This document shows, piece by piece, positions 12,060 through 24,517 of a DNA stretch of 64,000 nucleotides. Both the position numbers and the translations under genes were made by a program. Below the pieces are notes generated by a model. The model made no database searches. It was not told the origin of the DNA and was given only the letters and a program-made list of their open reading frames with translations. The stretch is taken from contig OX419347.1 of the NCBI GenBank assembly GCA_948470475.1, forward strand, positions 17,887,675 to 17,951,674. Direction: 5' to 3'. Source of the DNA: Galaxea fascicularis. Taxonomy: Eukaryota > Cnidaria > Anthozoa > Scleractinia > Euphylliidae. Numbering within the stretch: position 1 is the first letter of the stretch; every line of letters starts with the position of its first letter.

Positions 12060-12800
12060 GGATATTTCATTTCAATGGTTGCACTTAAGGATCTCATCGA
12101 CCTAATGTTTCGTTGAGCCTTTTTGAGAGTTTCGATTAATTTTTTTCTGTTTTCTTCACTTATCTTGTTAAGTGGAACAGAAAACTGTATCATTGGGAAT
12201 CGTTAAAACTTAGTATATCACTAGAAAGTTAAATTATATTTGGTTGTAAAGGGTTGTTCTTTTCACTGTGCACCCTTCGTAATCAGTGGCAAATGAAAGT
12301 GAGACACTAAGTAAGTTAGTCTTTCATTGAAGCCCAAAAACGTCCGAGAGAATGTTTTCCAGTCTAAAACGAAGCTTGCCAATTCATCGTTTGTTTTCAA
12401 GAATTTCGTTTTTAGTATTAAGGATTACTGGGCTTTATCACGGAGTTTGTCTCTTGGCAACTGGCAAAATGCTAAGTAGATATTAAGATTAAGTTTTTGA
12501 AATCGTAAATGCACAGTGTGATGACTAAGCACGTCGTTGCTTTTGGAAGTTACTCGTTTTGCAAGTAAAGTTTGTTTAATCATGTCAAATCTTCCCATGT
12601 TCAGTTAATCCATCATTGCATTGGTCAAAGTTAAGTATGAGTTAAAGCTTTCAATTTATTCTAATAAAATCCTTCTTTGATGTTTTTGCCAAAGTTTTAC
12701 TTTTCTAGAGGGCTTTTCAATGCTATACAATTTTCCCGCCAAAAAACTTAAAAAACACTACAATTTTTCCGCCAAAAAATACGGGTGCTCAAAATACGCA
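12060..12800. repeat. ~0.75 kb dispersed repeat, copy 1
   Basis: Colinear with 19850-20690. Shared blocks in order include CTTAAGGATCTC, GTTGTTCTTTTCACT, GAGACACTAAGTAA, TTCCAGTC.AAA.C.AAGCT, GGGCTTTATCACG and finally TTTTCCCGCCAAAAAACTTA with ATACGCATGCGCC. The copies are diverged and neither holds an open frame of note. Confidence 0.75.
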
Positions 12801-13843
12801 TGCGCCAGAAAATGTCTTCTTTTATTAACTTAAGGTGGTTCGAAACAGTTTTAGTTTTCCCGAGACAAGTTCTACAAATTAATTTCTAAATTCTGTTTAA
12901 GGGTTCATCTTATCATTATGAAATTTGCCACAGAATAAATGAAATATCATAGGTCCATTACATATTTATTTCTGAAAACCCGTTACCATGGCAACCATTT
13001 GACGCATTCAGTTGAGTCCCTAAAGTTGACATCTTTTATCTTATTTAAAAAACAGGTCGGTGAAATCTTCTCAATTATATGTTACCCAGAATGACATTCA
13101 AAATATTTCAGTTTGAAAAAATTCTGTTGGGTACATTAAGAATAAAACTACTTTTTGACTATTGCTTTCTTAATTTTGTTCCTACCGACAGAATTTTTTA
13201 AAAGTCGGAGTATATAAGCAACCAATTAATCTTAGTTGTTACCGAAAAAATGATTAATTATACCAAGGGAAAGCGGAAATATAAGCGACTGAAGTTACGA
13301 AACTTCAACAATTTCGAGTTGACAAGATTAGCATTTGAGCATGCACGACACGCGTGCTTTTACTTTTTATAGATATGGCGTGTGTTGCTTACGCGCGCAC
13401 GCGCTCGGCTAAAAACCCTTTCAAGCTTCCTTAAACAATTTTTAGTGGTGATTTTCACGAAAAAAAATAATTCAAAGTTTATCACCAGCTGTTCGCCCTG
13501 GAGACGTCCCCTCCCTCCTGCACAGTACATAGTTCCTAGCTACGGTTCAGGAAAATTGTACAGCTGATTGCTGAGAAGTTGCTTTATTGTGACAGGATTA
13601 AACGATTCTAATCTCTGTTGATCTGCTCTGCATTCATCTTTTGTCGCGTGTTTAAATTTACTCGTTTTATTGGGGTAGGTTTTATGTTTGGGCTTCCAGA
13701 TCAGTGTACGTTTTTGGGGTTATAACGAGGATTTTGTTGTATCGATGTTCTGTTCCATACAATTTGCCCACAACTTTGGCCAGGCTGAACAATATTGCTC
13801 GTTACTGCCAAGGACTTCATCATACACAGGTTCGTTAATGACG
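12801..13843. other. Non-coding, repeat-like
   Basis: AT-rich, no supportable exon. The ORF at 13382-13567 has no features of a gene. Confidence 0.4.
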
Positions 13844-13872
13844 AAAAGCTGACGCCCGAAACGTCAGCTTTT
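13844..13872. repeat. Perfect 11 bp hairpin
   Basis: AAAAGCTGACG at 13844-13854 and CGTCAGCTTTT at 13862-13872 form an 11 bp perfect stem around the 7-base loop CCCGAAA. Such ...CCGAAACGTC... hairpins recur in retroelement-derived DNA of invertebrates. I cannot name the parent element. Confidence 0.7.
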
Positions 13873-14514
13873 AGAATCCCTGTACGGTGGTCAACTAACA
13901 TATCAAGTCCGTTGATAAAACGAAATTTTTGTCGGTACAACTCCCCATCCGACGCAGCACTACAGTTTCTTATGAAATTAGCCCCTTTATTCCTTTTTCA
14001 ACGCAGGAAAAAATTCTGCGTCTGTTACAATTTTTTATGTGATTTCCAGTTTTCCCGATATCCTTGTACGGGACTGACATTTCTTCATTTGAATTGCAAA
14101 TGTATTTTATTATTATTCACACTGATCTATCACCTTCCTCGTGCGACAAGAACAGAAATCCAACATGGCTTCTTGCCAGCTACCAGCTTGTTCTTTCAAC
14201 TAAATGTTCATGTTACGCGTTGAATTATCGACGTTTCTACCTGATACTGCAATATCGAAGATTTCTGCGGGGAAAGCCATCGCTCCATCAGCCGTTAATC
14301 AAGCTGGACGCACGTGCTGACACGGTAATAGTCATGAAGTTGGTCATGTGGTTTCTTCGTTTCTTGGCAAGGTAATTATCAAATATTTACCTTAATAAAG
14401 ATGGTCACAGTATTCGTATAGTGTTTTGCCAAATAGTATTGTATTTCTTTAAAAATTTGTGATTCGAGAAAGTATAATTCCCTCTCTAGTTGTTAACTTA
14501 GACAGTAATGTGGT

Positions 14515-14715
14515 ATCCGGTCGTATCGCTACAGCAGTCGGTCGTTTCGCTACGAGGTTGTTTCGCCACAACAAATAACAAATCTCGTTCTAAACCTTAC
14601 TTTGCCTGCAAAAATAGCTTAGGTGTTGTGTGCACCACAGTGTTTGTGTTCCGTAAAATATTAAATTAAAATCGATCAATTAAACTGTAGTGTGGCGAAA
14701 TGACCGATAACCTTT
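14515..14715. mobile_element. Possible small MITE
   Basis: GGTATCCGGTCGTATCGCTAC at the left is approximately inverted at the right end, where the complement reads GGTTATCGGTCATTTCGCCAC. The interior has more TCGTTTCGCTAC-type words. No clear target duplication is visible, so this is weak. Confidence 0.35.
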
Positions 14716-14758
14716 ATCACTTGTCATGATTTTAACACCAGCCTGTTTTTTCCAACAG

Positions 14759-15455
14759 AAAATCTAGGACAAGCCTTTCTGTCTTCACAAGGATTTAAAG
14801 AGGAGTCATCAAAGATAACCCAAAGAATGAGAGGAACAACACTTGATGTAAGTTAAAATTCCGATTTCTCTCTGCCCTGTATCAATACAAAGATCAACAA
14901 CAACAACTTCGTTAAAATTTAAGGTGGCTCACATCATTTTCCTCACTTTTACTTTGGTGGATCATAACTACCCATCTTTATTACAGATAACCTTTATAAA
15001 GGCATCAAACAAATGCCCAAACATTTGTAACCAATTTATAAAGCATTTTCGACATAACAGGTCACCATAGCAACACTATTATTATTTTTGCTTGAAGTGA
15101 CAACAACTTAAAACGAGATCCATGATCCATCAAAGTAGAAAAGCTGCAAAGTGCTGAAAAAAGGGAAGATTTAGTAACTGACTTGTTATAAACCAATTAT
15201 TCCTTTTAAGTGTTTAAGGTGCATACAGGCATTAATGTTTCCAGCCGATTATAACTTGGGGTGAAACCTAAAACATTAAATCTAGTTTATTGCAACAGTT
15301 TTGTGTTAGTTGAACTCAATTTATTTCATTTTTACAGGCTGGAAAATGGCGCTACTGCTCTGGAAAAGAGAGTGACAAAAGAACAAGGAAAGGACAAGGA
15401 AAGGACAAGGAAAAAGAACAAGGAAAGGACAAGGAAAGGGACCGCTGGACATCTC
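14759..15455 (+). CDS. Two linked orphan exons, Lys-rich hypothetical protein
   Basis: Exon 14759-14847 (after a CAACAG acceptor, ending before GTAAGT) reads NLGQAFLSSQGFKEESSKIT... and ends in phase 0. Exon 15338-15455 (after TTTTTACAG) continues in frame with AGKWRYCSGKESDK, followed by a run built from GKDKE/KERTRKG-like units, and ends before GTATGT in phase 1. The first exon needs a preceding exon ending in phase 1; the ATG at 14334 with a donor after 14371 has the wrong phase, so no start is assigned. A third exon after 15714 is phase-compatible but short and unconvincing. I do not recognise the family. The Lys/Asp/Glu repeat comes from a direct repeat of AAGGAAAGGAC in the DNA, so a chance open frame is possible. 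Confidence 0.3.
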
Positions 15456-15995
15456 GTATGTTTTGTAATTAAGTTAGGTTACTTAGCATTTACACGGAAA
15501 TGGGTGCACATGAAAAGAACTTCGCTTTTTCACTTTTCCTGACTATTTTTTTCTTTGTTTTCTTGTGATTTCCTACGTCATTTTCGGTTCGAGGCAAACG
15601 TGAGAAAACAGTGTTTATTCTGTTCGGCCAAAACTCCAATTTTTTTTTATTCCATTCATATGTGGATTCCAAACGGTCAAATTTTGATAAGGAATTTTCT
15701 TTTTTGTGATAGTATTGTTAACCATATGGTTCTTAAAGTACCGAAAATACAACCAGGGTGTATTCCGGCTTCAACTCAAATCGAGTCCACCACCAGCAAG
15801 GTCTTAGAGACTTTGCAAAAATTTCAAAATAGTCTTACTAACCTCGCTCAGGATAACATATTCTTTAGAATTTTTGTCTTAAAAACGAGGTTAGTGAGGC
15901 TATTTTCAATATGAACAAAAGAATAATTTAAAGATAGCCATTTTTGCAAAGGGTCTATGCAAGAGTGTGAGCTTCATAAGAAAATTAAAACCAAA
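15456..15995. other. No supportable gene
   Basis: AT-rich stretch. Open frames at 15490-15672 (minus) and 15555-15914 (plus) show no domain or splice support. Confidence 0.35.
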
Positions 15996-15999
15996 TTAA

Positions 16000-16766
16000 A
16001 GTGTATATGACACGAAATATTTTATTAGCTTATTAGGAAGAGCTTTCAAAATGATGAAGAATGATGTGTATTTTATTGTAATTGCATTCCTGGTCGCTGA
16101 GTTATTCAAGATTTTGGTTATGCAAATTAGAGGACTTGTGACGTCACAAGGCGGACACAAAATGAAGTAAAAATAAAAAAAAATGGAATATCTCACAAGA
16201 ATTTTTCTGTATAGAGCTGAAACTTTTTACAGTTGTTATACTCATTACGAAGTTCCATGATATGGTCCACTGTGACATTTCCATCCAACACAATAGCTCC
16301 TGTCCCTCTCCATCCAAAGGATAAAATCTGGGTTTCCCTCCACAAGAAGTGCTATTTGCTCTTGATGTTCATTCAGTGGGTGATAGCGAATATGGAAATT
16401 ACACAGCACAATTATAAGAAAGTCTGTTAGGCTCTGGAGCAACAAATACGGCATTTTTCATTTTAGGAAGGTAGAGGTCTGGTAACGAGCATGTTGCTAT
16501 GGTGACATCATAACCACTATCACAATGTGCAGATCTGGCAGCACATCAACCCTGCAAACTCAATATTTGTACAGATATTCCATATTATGTGATTTTACTT
16601 AATTTTATGTCCACCTTGTGACGTCACAAGTCCTCTAATTTGCATAAACCAAAATCTTGAATAACTCATCAGCCAAGAGTGCTATTACAATAAAATAAAC
16701 GCCATTCTTCATCATTTTGAAAGCTCTTCCTAATAAGCTAATAAAATATTTCGTGTCATATACACT
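16000..16766. mobile_element. TTAA-flanked MITE with ~165 bp terminal inverted repeats
   Basis: The left arm (about 16000-16165) and the right arm (about 16603-16766) are inverted copies with roughly 90 percent match by eye. Both include AGTGTATATGACACGAAATA at the tip and GAGGACTTGTGACGTCACAA at the inner end. TTAA flanks both ends (15996-15999 and 16767-16770), which is the target duplication expected of piggyBac-like elements. The 0.43 kb interior has no transposase frame, so it is non-autonomous. Confidence 0.85.
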
Positions 16767-16809
16767 TTAACGACACCTCTGGAAAGATTAAAAACCCTTC
16801 TAGCTTCAT

Positions 16810-17230
16810 GTTAGGATGTCAACAACAGAATCCAAAAAGTTGAACTACCTTGTGTAGCACTTTATAAACCATCACAGGAGAGTATTGCTCAGTAGCTTTC
16901 ATTTGAATGGCTACAGTTAAAGAATTCATCCAAAAACTCCAAAGTTAGGAGTACCATGAAAGTGACGCCGACTAATTTGAGTTAACCATCAGGTAAAAGA
17001 AGTCTTCCTTGACGGATTTCATCCACTGATTCAAAAGACAGCATCAGTTGAGGAAAATTAATGGATGGTCACTATTTAGGATTTTCGCCAACTAAGCGTG
17101 AACCAAATACCTCAAAGCCACTTTGTGCCGGTGACTTTGCAACAAGACAGTATACTGCTCAATAGCTTTTATTTGAATGGTCAAAATTTGCGATATCATT
17201 CACAGTAAAGTCGGACTCTATAATTTTAGT
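16810..17230. repeat. Dispersed ~110 bp minisatellite, intergenic copy
   Basis: Three to four diverged units of the same repeat as in 1755-2130, with GAACTACCTTGTGTAGCA, CATCACAGGA, GCTCAGTAGCTTTCATTTGA and GGTCA/GGCTACAGTTAA words. Confidence 0.7.
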
Positions 17231-18923
17231 TTGAATGACTTTGTGCACACACTTTAAAACCACTTTGCACTCCCTCAAATTGCTTCAATTTTTGAAGATA
17301 TAATCCTAAAGAATGATAGGCGGTGAAGTTAGAGGACATGGAGGTCTTAAAATCGACGTAAGATTCCACGGATTTAAAAAATGCAACCTGATCTGCGATC
17401 AAAGTTTGCAGCCGAAACCGCATTTAGAGTGAACTTTCAAGATCAGATTGCTGTCTGGGATAAATAGAACACAAAGATTGGAACACGTTACCAGAACAAA
17501 ACAACCAAGGATAAAATTGCAAACTTTTTTTTTTCGGCCTTTAGACCTGAACATACGAAAAACATGTTTTCCTGGTAGGAAATTGTCGGTCTTCAATTCT
17601 TCAAAGATTGAGAAACTTAGGACAGAATTTTTCTACAAAACTGATCGCATTGATTATCTCAATTGACAAAATGACATATTCGGGGTAAGTCGTCGAGAAA
17701 TATTTATTTTTCCAGCAATGATCGAAGAAATGGGTTTACCTCATTTGGATCCTTTGGACTAAGGATTGCTATCCACAAAATATCATTTTCGTACAAATTC
17801 TTGTTCATAGGTTATCGTAATTTTATCAAACATATAACACAGACAGCGGTGATAACATAGTGAAGCCACACATTTTTGTAGCAAGAACTCAAAGTTTCGT
17901 ATGCTAAGTAACATACATTTTCAAAAGTAACTGTGATAGGTTTGACAACCATCCTCGGTGTTATTGTTGCAATCCGCTTTTCGTGATCTTTGAAACCTTT
18001 TGCTACAAAATGGTTGCCCCCAAGGCGTCATCAAAAACAACGTCAAGGACGTTTTGAACAGAAACAAGCTGTGCAAACCTGTCACAACAGTGACAAAGAA
18101 AGATAACCTTACCCTGTAACATTACTTAGGTCTTCACTTCACAGCAACTAAGTCATCGAACGTCTGAAATCTTTTGTACACAATTTATACTCGTCAACCT
18201 CACAATTTTATTTCAGAACAAGTCGCATCAAATCCTTGTTTCCATAAAAAGACCACCTGGACCGGTCTCAAATGTCTCATGTCACCTACAAAGTATGTGA
18301 TTGGGATGGCAATGATATCTACATCGGCAAAACAATACGAACACTTCACAAAAAACTGGTCACAGAAGTGACCACACGTCGGCCATTGCTTGTCAAATAA
18401 CATTGCAAATGTAAGGAAACTTTGCTCATTCAAAAACTAAAACCATCGTTGAATGTAAGAGTCAGCAGTGAAATCTAATTCTTTTTCCAATTCTCCAATT
18501 CTCATAATGGTTTCGTTATTTTTCAAAACGAATTCTTTGATAGATCGATACTACCAAAAATTTTCGTTTTTTTCATTGAAAATGCCCAAGGTTACCATAG
18601 GAATACCTACAACCTCTTAAAAACACCGTTAATTTTAGCGTTCTGTGCCTGTAACTCAAACACGACTTCCATGACACTCGTTTTTTATTATTGAATTGCA
18701 ATCAGCATTCATCTATCTCCAAAGTTTAAAAAAATCTGTACTGTAGGTTCAGAGCCACCTTAACTTATCGAAAATCAAAGAATTTGTGTTTAAAAATAAC
18801 GACACCATTTTGAGCCACCGTAATATCGGTTCCAGATGCCCTTATGATTGTCAAAAGCTGTCATTGTTACTTTTAAGAATGATTGTTGCTTAGCATGCGA
18901 AACATCAAGTTTTTGCTATTAAA
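17231..18923. other. No supportable gene
   Basis: No exon with domain or consistent splice context. Overlapping frames on both strands (17226-17666, 18174-18433) look like chance. Confidence 0.35.
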
Positions 18924-18987
18924 ATGCAGGGCTTCATTATGTTTATTACCGCTGTCTGTTTCATATTTTCGGTCATAGCATTTTCAT
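18924..18987 (+). CDS. Candidate signal-peptide first exon
   Basis: ATG at 18924 opens a 21-residue hydrophobic stretch (MQGFIMFITAVCFIFSVIAF) that ends at a TGTAAGTT donor in phase 1. This is the classic form of a secreted-protein first exon, like the Ly6 genes at the right of the window. No phase-compatible downstream exon was identified, so it is either the start of a gene with unrecognised later exons or an orphan. Confidence 0.3.
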
Positions 18988-19849
18988 GTAAGTTATTTTT
19001 GTTTGTTTCGATTACTTACGAGGCAGCCACGACAGCAAACTGGTGAACAGATATTACGAATCTGTTGCTATGAAGCTAAACATGTAATACAATGTTTCAA
19101 AGGTGTGTGTAACGGCGCAAAATACTGAATGGTTCACGGAAGTGTTACCACCTGTCGGCTTTAAGTGTATTTCGTCGAATGACAGAGGCTAAATTAAACT
19201 CGAAAACCCGTGTTAAAAATAGATAAACCATATTTTTATGAAAATTTTCCGGTGTGTTTGCCTCCTTAAGAAAATGACGTGGGGATCAGTAAAAACGCCC
19301 CTTTGGCGGGCATCTTTATTTTGCAAGAACAAAGTCGCACTGTGTTTTGTCGGTGAATATTGCAAAATGAATTTAAGACGATGGCATTCAGTATACAGCT
19401 TTTACTTCCAATATTAAAAAAAATTGACAGAAGACTTGGAGAATTACGGCAACTATGGTAATCTGATGTGCCACTGAATCCTCAAGTTTGAGAAAAAGAA
19501 ATGACTATCAAGCTTGCCACCCAAGACAAATCAAACCAAACCAAACCAAACTTTATTTAGCCACGGAGTCCATTTCACTAAAGAGTGCTCTCCCATGGAG
19601 CCCGTGCATTACAACCACGATTACCAGTACTGGTCTGATTTGAAGAGCTCTTCAGCAACTGTAATGGAACGTCACGGTGAAGGATTAACAGACTCGAGTC
19701 ATTTCTGAACCAGTATACTCAACACTACCAAAGGAAAACGCTGCTTGTTTAAGTTTCATACGGTTCATTACTCGAACGTTTTCATATTCAAATTCAAATT
19801 CAAATTCAAAATAGACAGCACGACACGAGCGTATCGCTCTATACCTTAA

Positions 19850-20690
19850 TTCGAATGGTGACTCTTAAGGATCTCGTTGATTATAGTGTTTGGTTGAGCT
19901 TTTATTTTCCAAGTTTCGTTTACTTGCCTTGTAAAACTAGAAAGTCAAATTGTTGGTTTATAAGTGAAGCGTACGTTGTTCTTTTCACTCTGTACCCTCC
20001 GTAATTAGCGACAAATGCAAGTGAGACACTAAGTAACGTGGAGTTTTTTATTCAGGGCCAGAAACCTTCCAATTTTTTCCAGTCAAAAGCAAAGCTCGCC
20101 AATTCATTGTTGGTTTTCAAAGTTATTTTCGTTAAAAAAGGGTTAATGGGCTTTATCACGAAGTCTGTCTAAAAACAACTAGCAAGCACAGGTTGGTGGG
20201 AAGAAAATTCTGCCTTTTTAGCACATCATAGCTTTTGGGAATGCAGTTTGTTTAATCATTTCAAACTTTTTCCAATTTTCCGTGATGTAGCCTTTAATCC
20301 GTTAAGTTTTCAAGATTTCTCAAAATCAATATAGTTGATTCAAGCACAAGTGAAGCTTTTCTTAATTTTCGGTGACAAATTTTGATCAAAAGCTGAATTG
20401 TATCCATTTATTTTGTAATCAAATGCAGTTTAACGTTTTTGTCAAATTATTAATCTTCTTATGGGCTGTTCAGTGCAGCACAATTTTCCCGCCAAAAAAC
20501 TTAGAAAAAATACGGGCGCCCAAAATACGCATGCGCCGTTTTTTTTTTTAATTTTTTCAAATTTATTACTGTTCTTATGGGCTGTTCAGTGCAGCACAAT
20601 TTTCCCGCCAAAAAACTTAGAAAAAATACGGGCGCTCAAAATACGCATGCGCCGTTTTTTTTTAATTTTTTCAGACAGTGATATTAAATA
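19850..20690. repeat. ~0.8 kb dispersed repeat, copy 2
   Basis: Colinear, diverged second copy of 12060-12800. Its right end carries a local tandem duplication (see 20461-20690). Confidence 0.75.
20461..20690. repeat. 116 bp tandem duplication
   Basis: Two near-identical units start at 20461 and 20577. Both hold GGGCTGTTCAGTGCAGCACA, TTTTCCCGCCAAAAAACTTA and AAATACGCATGCGCCG followed by a T run. Near-identity means the duplication is recent relative to the parent repeat. Confidence 0.9.
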
Positions 20691-21057
20691 AAAGTGATTC
20701 TTTGCATCCCTTTAAACCCAATAATTGATACACATCATTTTATTAGTTGTATAATCTTTATTTTCTTTCTATCTAAATGTGTAATAAAAATATAACAACA
20801 AGTCTTTCTCAATTACAATTTCTTTTATTGTCTTAATTAGTTAATTGAAAATCGTTGGAAAAAATTTTTCGTATATATACTAAGTCTTTTGGCGGGAAAA
20901 TTTGATGAAATTTGCACAGCGTTTCCCCTGACAACAATTTCCACAACAAAATTAAGAGGGGTACCTTTGAAAATTTTACTGCACAAAAACAATCTAATAT
21001 ATTGCCTTGTAAATGATTGGCAAAAAAAAACCGCCATGCCTTACTACGAATTTACTA

Positions 21058-21525
21058 ACATGATGCAAAATAAAGAAAGCAAAACATTTTTTTATCAATT
21101 TTTGGTGCAGCTGTTGCAGTTAAAGGCCATTTTTATACTACAGACGTATAACGCGACTGGACGACTTTGGGTTAATATATCTTAATGCATCTTTTGTTTC
21201 ATCATTTAATTCGTCCCGTCTACAGACGGGCGTGAGACGCATTATGAGTCTGGACGAAATAAATCGTTTAGTGCGTCCTCATAGACGGGCCAAACGATTT
21301 ACTTCGTACAAATACATAATGTGTCTCTCGCTCGTCTGTAAACGGGACGAATTCAATAACGAACCAAAAGATGCAGTAAAACATGTTTACCCAAAGTTGT
21401 CCACACGCATTATACGTCTGTAATATAAAAACGAGTTTGTCTAGTGCAATTTTGAACTGAAAACTACATAAAGTCCTTAGTTTTAATTTGGAAGATGTTT
21501 CGCCCCTTCTATTTTGCATCATGTA
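21058..21525. repeat. Long palindromic (foldback) element
   Basis: ACATGATGCAAAAT at 21059-21072 is inverted at 21511-21524. Inside, TTTTTATACTACAGACGTAT, TGCATCTTTTG, AATTCGTCCCGT and ACAGACGGGC words on the left are mirrored by their complements on the right about a centre near 21280. The core arms are about 130-150 bp. No clear target duplication was found and there is no transposase. Confidence 0.7.
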
Positions 21526-21989
21526 GCAATCGTTAAATAATTACCATGTACAGTTATCTAAAATACACTGAAGAACTGGTTCTCAAATTGGTGTAGCTAT
21601 AAATATTCGTATGTTTCGGGACCATAGTGATGCAGACCACAACAAACAATGCGAAGCAAAAAGAATTTGGTACAAGTTGAAACGCATCGTTAAACTTGAA
21701 AGAAATTTTAGACCGATTAAACTTTCAGTGAGTTACAACGACAAATGGAAATTGTACGTATTTCAATCCTGTTCTTTGTTGACATTATTTGGAAAGAACT
21801 AATTTGAATTCAATTTCTCGTATTGACAATAACCATTTTGCATATTTTGTCCTTCATAGCTAAAAACAAATCATTTCGGTTTGTCGAAAAGCCTTGCAAT
21901 CAATCATTGATATTTTTTTAGTGACGATATTGTATGGCAAACATTTACTGATCTTCACTGTTTTTCGTACATCCAACAGAAATAAATTG

Positions 21990-22515
21990 TCTCCAAGGCA
22001 TTGAAATGTTTGTAATTAAAGGTGCAAATAACATTGAACGAGTCCAAAATGCTTCTCAACAGTGAGACAACTTTTCGTGTAGACTGAAAGTCGACACACT
22101 TTATGTGTGTTCATGAAATTTTCCAAAACTGGTTAATTTGAAGTTACTGAACATGTCAGCATGAAAATGTTTGTAATTTAAGGTGTGAAAACGGATAGAT
22201 CTTAATTTAATTGCAGTGTTATGCAAATAACTGTGAAACAAATTTTCGCCTTTTCGTCTATTCATCTTCGTATAGACTGAAACGTCGACACACTTATGTG
22301 CTTTCAAAAAATTTTCCAAAACTGGTTGATTTCAAGTTACTGAATATGTCGGCATTGAAATGTTTGTAATTTAGGTTATGAAAACCTGAGATCTTAATTC
22401 AATTGCAGTGTTATGCAAATAACTGTGAAACAAATTTTCGTCTTTTCGTCTATTCATCTTCCTATAGACTGAAACGTAGACACACTTATGTGCTTTCACA
22501 ATACTAGTTAATTTC
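21990..22515. repeat. ~190 bp tandem repeat, 2.5-3 units
   Basis: The words TAGACTGAAA.GTCGACACAC, GAAATTTTCCAAAACTGGTT, GAAATGTTTGTAATTTA and GCAGTGTTATGCAAATAACT recur with a period of about 190 bp. The unit around 22460 is cut short. The leftmost unit is more diverged. Confidence 0.8.
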
Positions 22516-24517
22516 AAATTTCACGTCTTCCTCAGTGTTTGTTGTGGTCATTATGGATTCGTGACAATTTATCACCTTTTTGAACTCCTACCCATGCCCT
22601 TAATACCCTCAGAACCAGACACCACAGTACTTTAGATAACTGTACTAAACTACAAGAGAACAGAACATAACAGAACTATTTGAGGAGTCTCCCTATAACC
22701 AATCATCAGGAGAAATTTTGATTCTAGTTTCTGAAAATATTCCAGCAGGCTTGTCATAAGTACAAAGCTTAAAGTTTGTATTGTTGTTGTGTTTTGAGTT
22801 GAGCTGTTTTTTAACTCACCAGTTGATTAAATTTACTTTTCCGACCACGGTTGGAAAATACACAACGAAACTGTGAAACAAAAACGCCAGTGTTATACCT
22901 GCCAACTGTTTCTGAAACCAAGGCTAGAGATTTTTTATCATTCTGGAAGAGTCAGGATGATTTTTGACGACGGCACGATCATATACGAAGAAGTTCTGAA
23001 TAATTCAGAAGCTTATGCTCTATACTTTCCCTGCGTCTTTCCTTCAAAAGTCAGAGATTTCGGGAAAAGTATCGTCATTTAATACTCATTTTACATGGAA
23101 TTTTCATGATTTTGGAATGTGTGTCAGTCAAGATCAGTTAAGGCTATAATAGCTCAAATTTTTCAACAAGGCGTGAGACTTGGCAGGTATACAATGTTCG
23201 AATTGCAACATCATGAACTTAGTGTGATCATTAAACAACTCTTTCTGTGGGTGTTTTGTCTCGCTGAAATGAGTGGATGAATCATCAGCTGAGGATGGCG
23301 ATCCAAGTAAAGCAAGTAAGCAATATTTTTCTGTAGCCTTGTTTATTATGCTGTTTACGGTGATCACGGATCTGCAAGTCTACCGTGATGAAATCATCAA
23401 AGTGTGACCATTCAAATGAAAGCCAGTGAGGTACTGTTTGTTTGTTTGTTGTGTTTTCCTCTCAAATTCTTGATGCGCCTATTCACTTCTAGAAAAATTG
23501 AAATGAGTGGTGTTGTTTAATATGCACTCTAAAGTTTGATGTTGCTGTTTTTTTTTTCTCTGCGTTATGAAGTTGTTCTTACGAGATTCTAGATAGAAGA
23601 TTGTATCATCTTTCGCCGAAATAATTTGTTTTAGGAATGATCCGTAGTTTTTGCTGTTCAGAGAAAAGTCAATCTTGGGGACAAAACCGTGAAATGCTTT
23701 GACGAAGAAATGAAAACGAAAACAAGAGGTCTTGATCACTGATTAGTTGACTCACTGTGAATGTAAAGAGTTGAACACTAATGTTGAAGTCAAGTGTGAT
23801 CGTTCGAACGAAAAAACCGTTGAGCACAAGCATGACCCGAGTAATACTTTCAATGGTGTTTTTTACGAGGCTCTGGATGAAAGAGTATCGTCTTTCACTG
23901 AGATAATTTGTTCCAGTCCTTGTGCACTTTTGCTCCAGAAGCGATTTGTTTTCAAGAATGATACGCAGTTTTTGCTTTCACAAGACTTTCTATACTGACG
24001 ACTTGAGTTGAACTTTTGGATGAGCAAAGCCGACTAATTGGACAAATTGGCGATGTAAAATTCCTTGCATATAGCCCAAATGGATTTCTAGCCGTTTCTT
24101 TTTAATGAGATCCCCTTCAAATGAGCTGTTGTTCTGTTCTCAACACCCTGTTCAGCGTTAAAGTAGCACTGTACTGCATAATGTCCTCCAATTTACACTG
24201 ATCTTGGAATGTGTAAGCCCCCCAGACAATTAGAACCAATGAGAATTTGACTTGAATTATTAATTTCACTGTTTCTATACTGTTTTCGAAACCACTGAAA
24301 GACAAATCTACACCCAATACAATACTCTCAACCTTGATTTTTCTTCAAATTTCCTTGACAGGAAAACAGTGCTACTTTAAAACTCAACAAAAACTTTGAG
24401 CGATCGCAACCACAGCACTAAGGAAACTTAAATGTTTCATATTTTTACTAACGAAATACAGTCTTTTCTTGGAACTAAGTTAAACTAATGCATACATCCC
24501 TTCCAATACTTTTGCAG
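22516..24517. other. No supportable gene
   Basis: Contains TACCTGCCAA near 22898 and its inverted form TTGGCAGGTAT near 23183, which may bound a degraded inverted-repeat element. The open frames at 22873-23082 and 23747-23998 have no recognisable domain. Confidence 0.35.

Noticed and set aside
13844..13872. Hammerhead ribozyme
   Set aside because: The stem-loop has CTGACG and CGAAAC words but lacks the CTGATGA core and a third stem, so it is only a hairpin.
13795..14375. Overlapping plus-strand frames as a gene
   Set aside because: No domain, and composition looks like retroelement-derived or chance. The only possible donor (after 14371) has a phase that does not fit the next exon-like piece.
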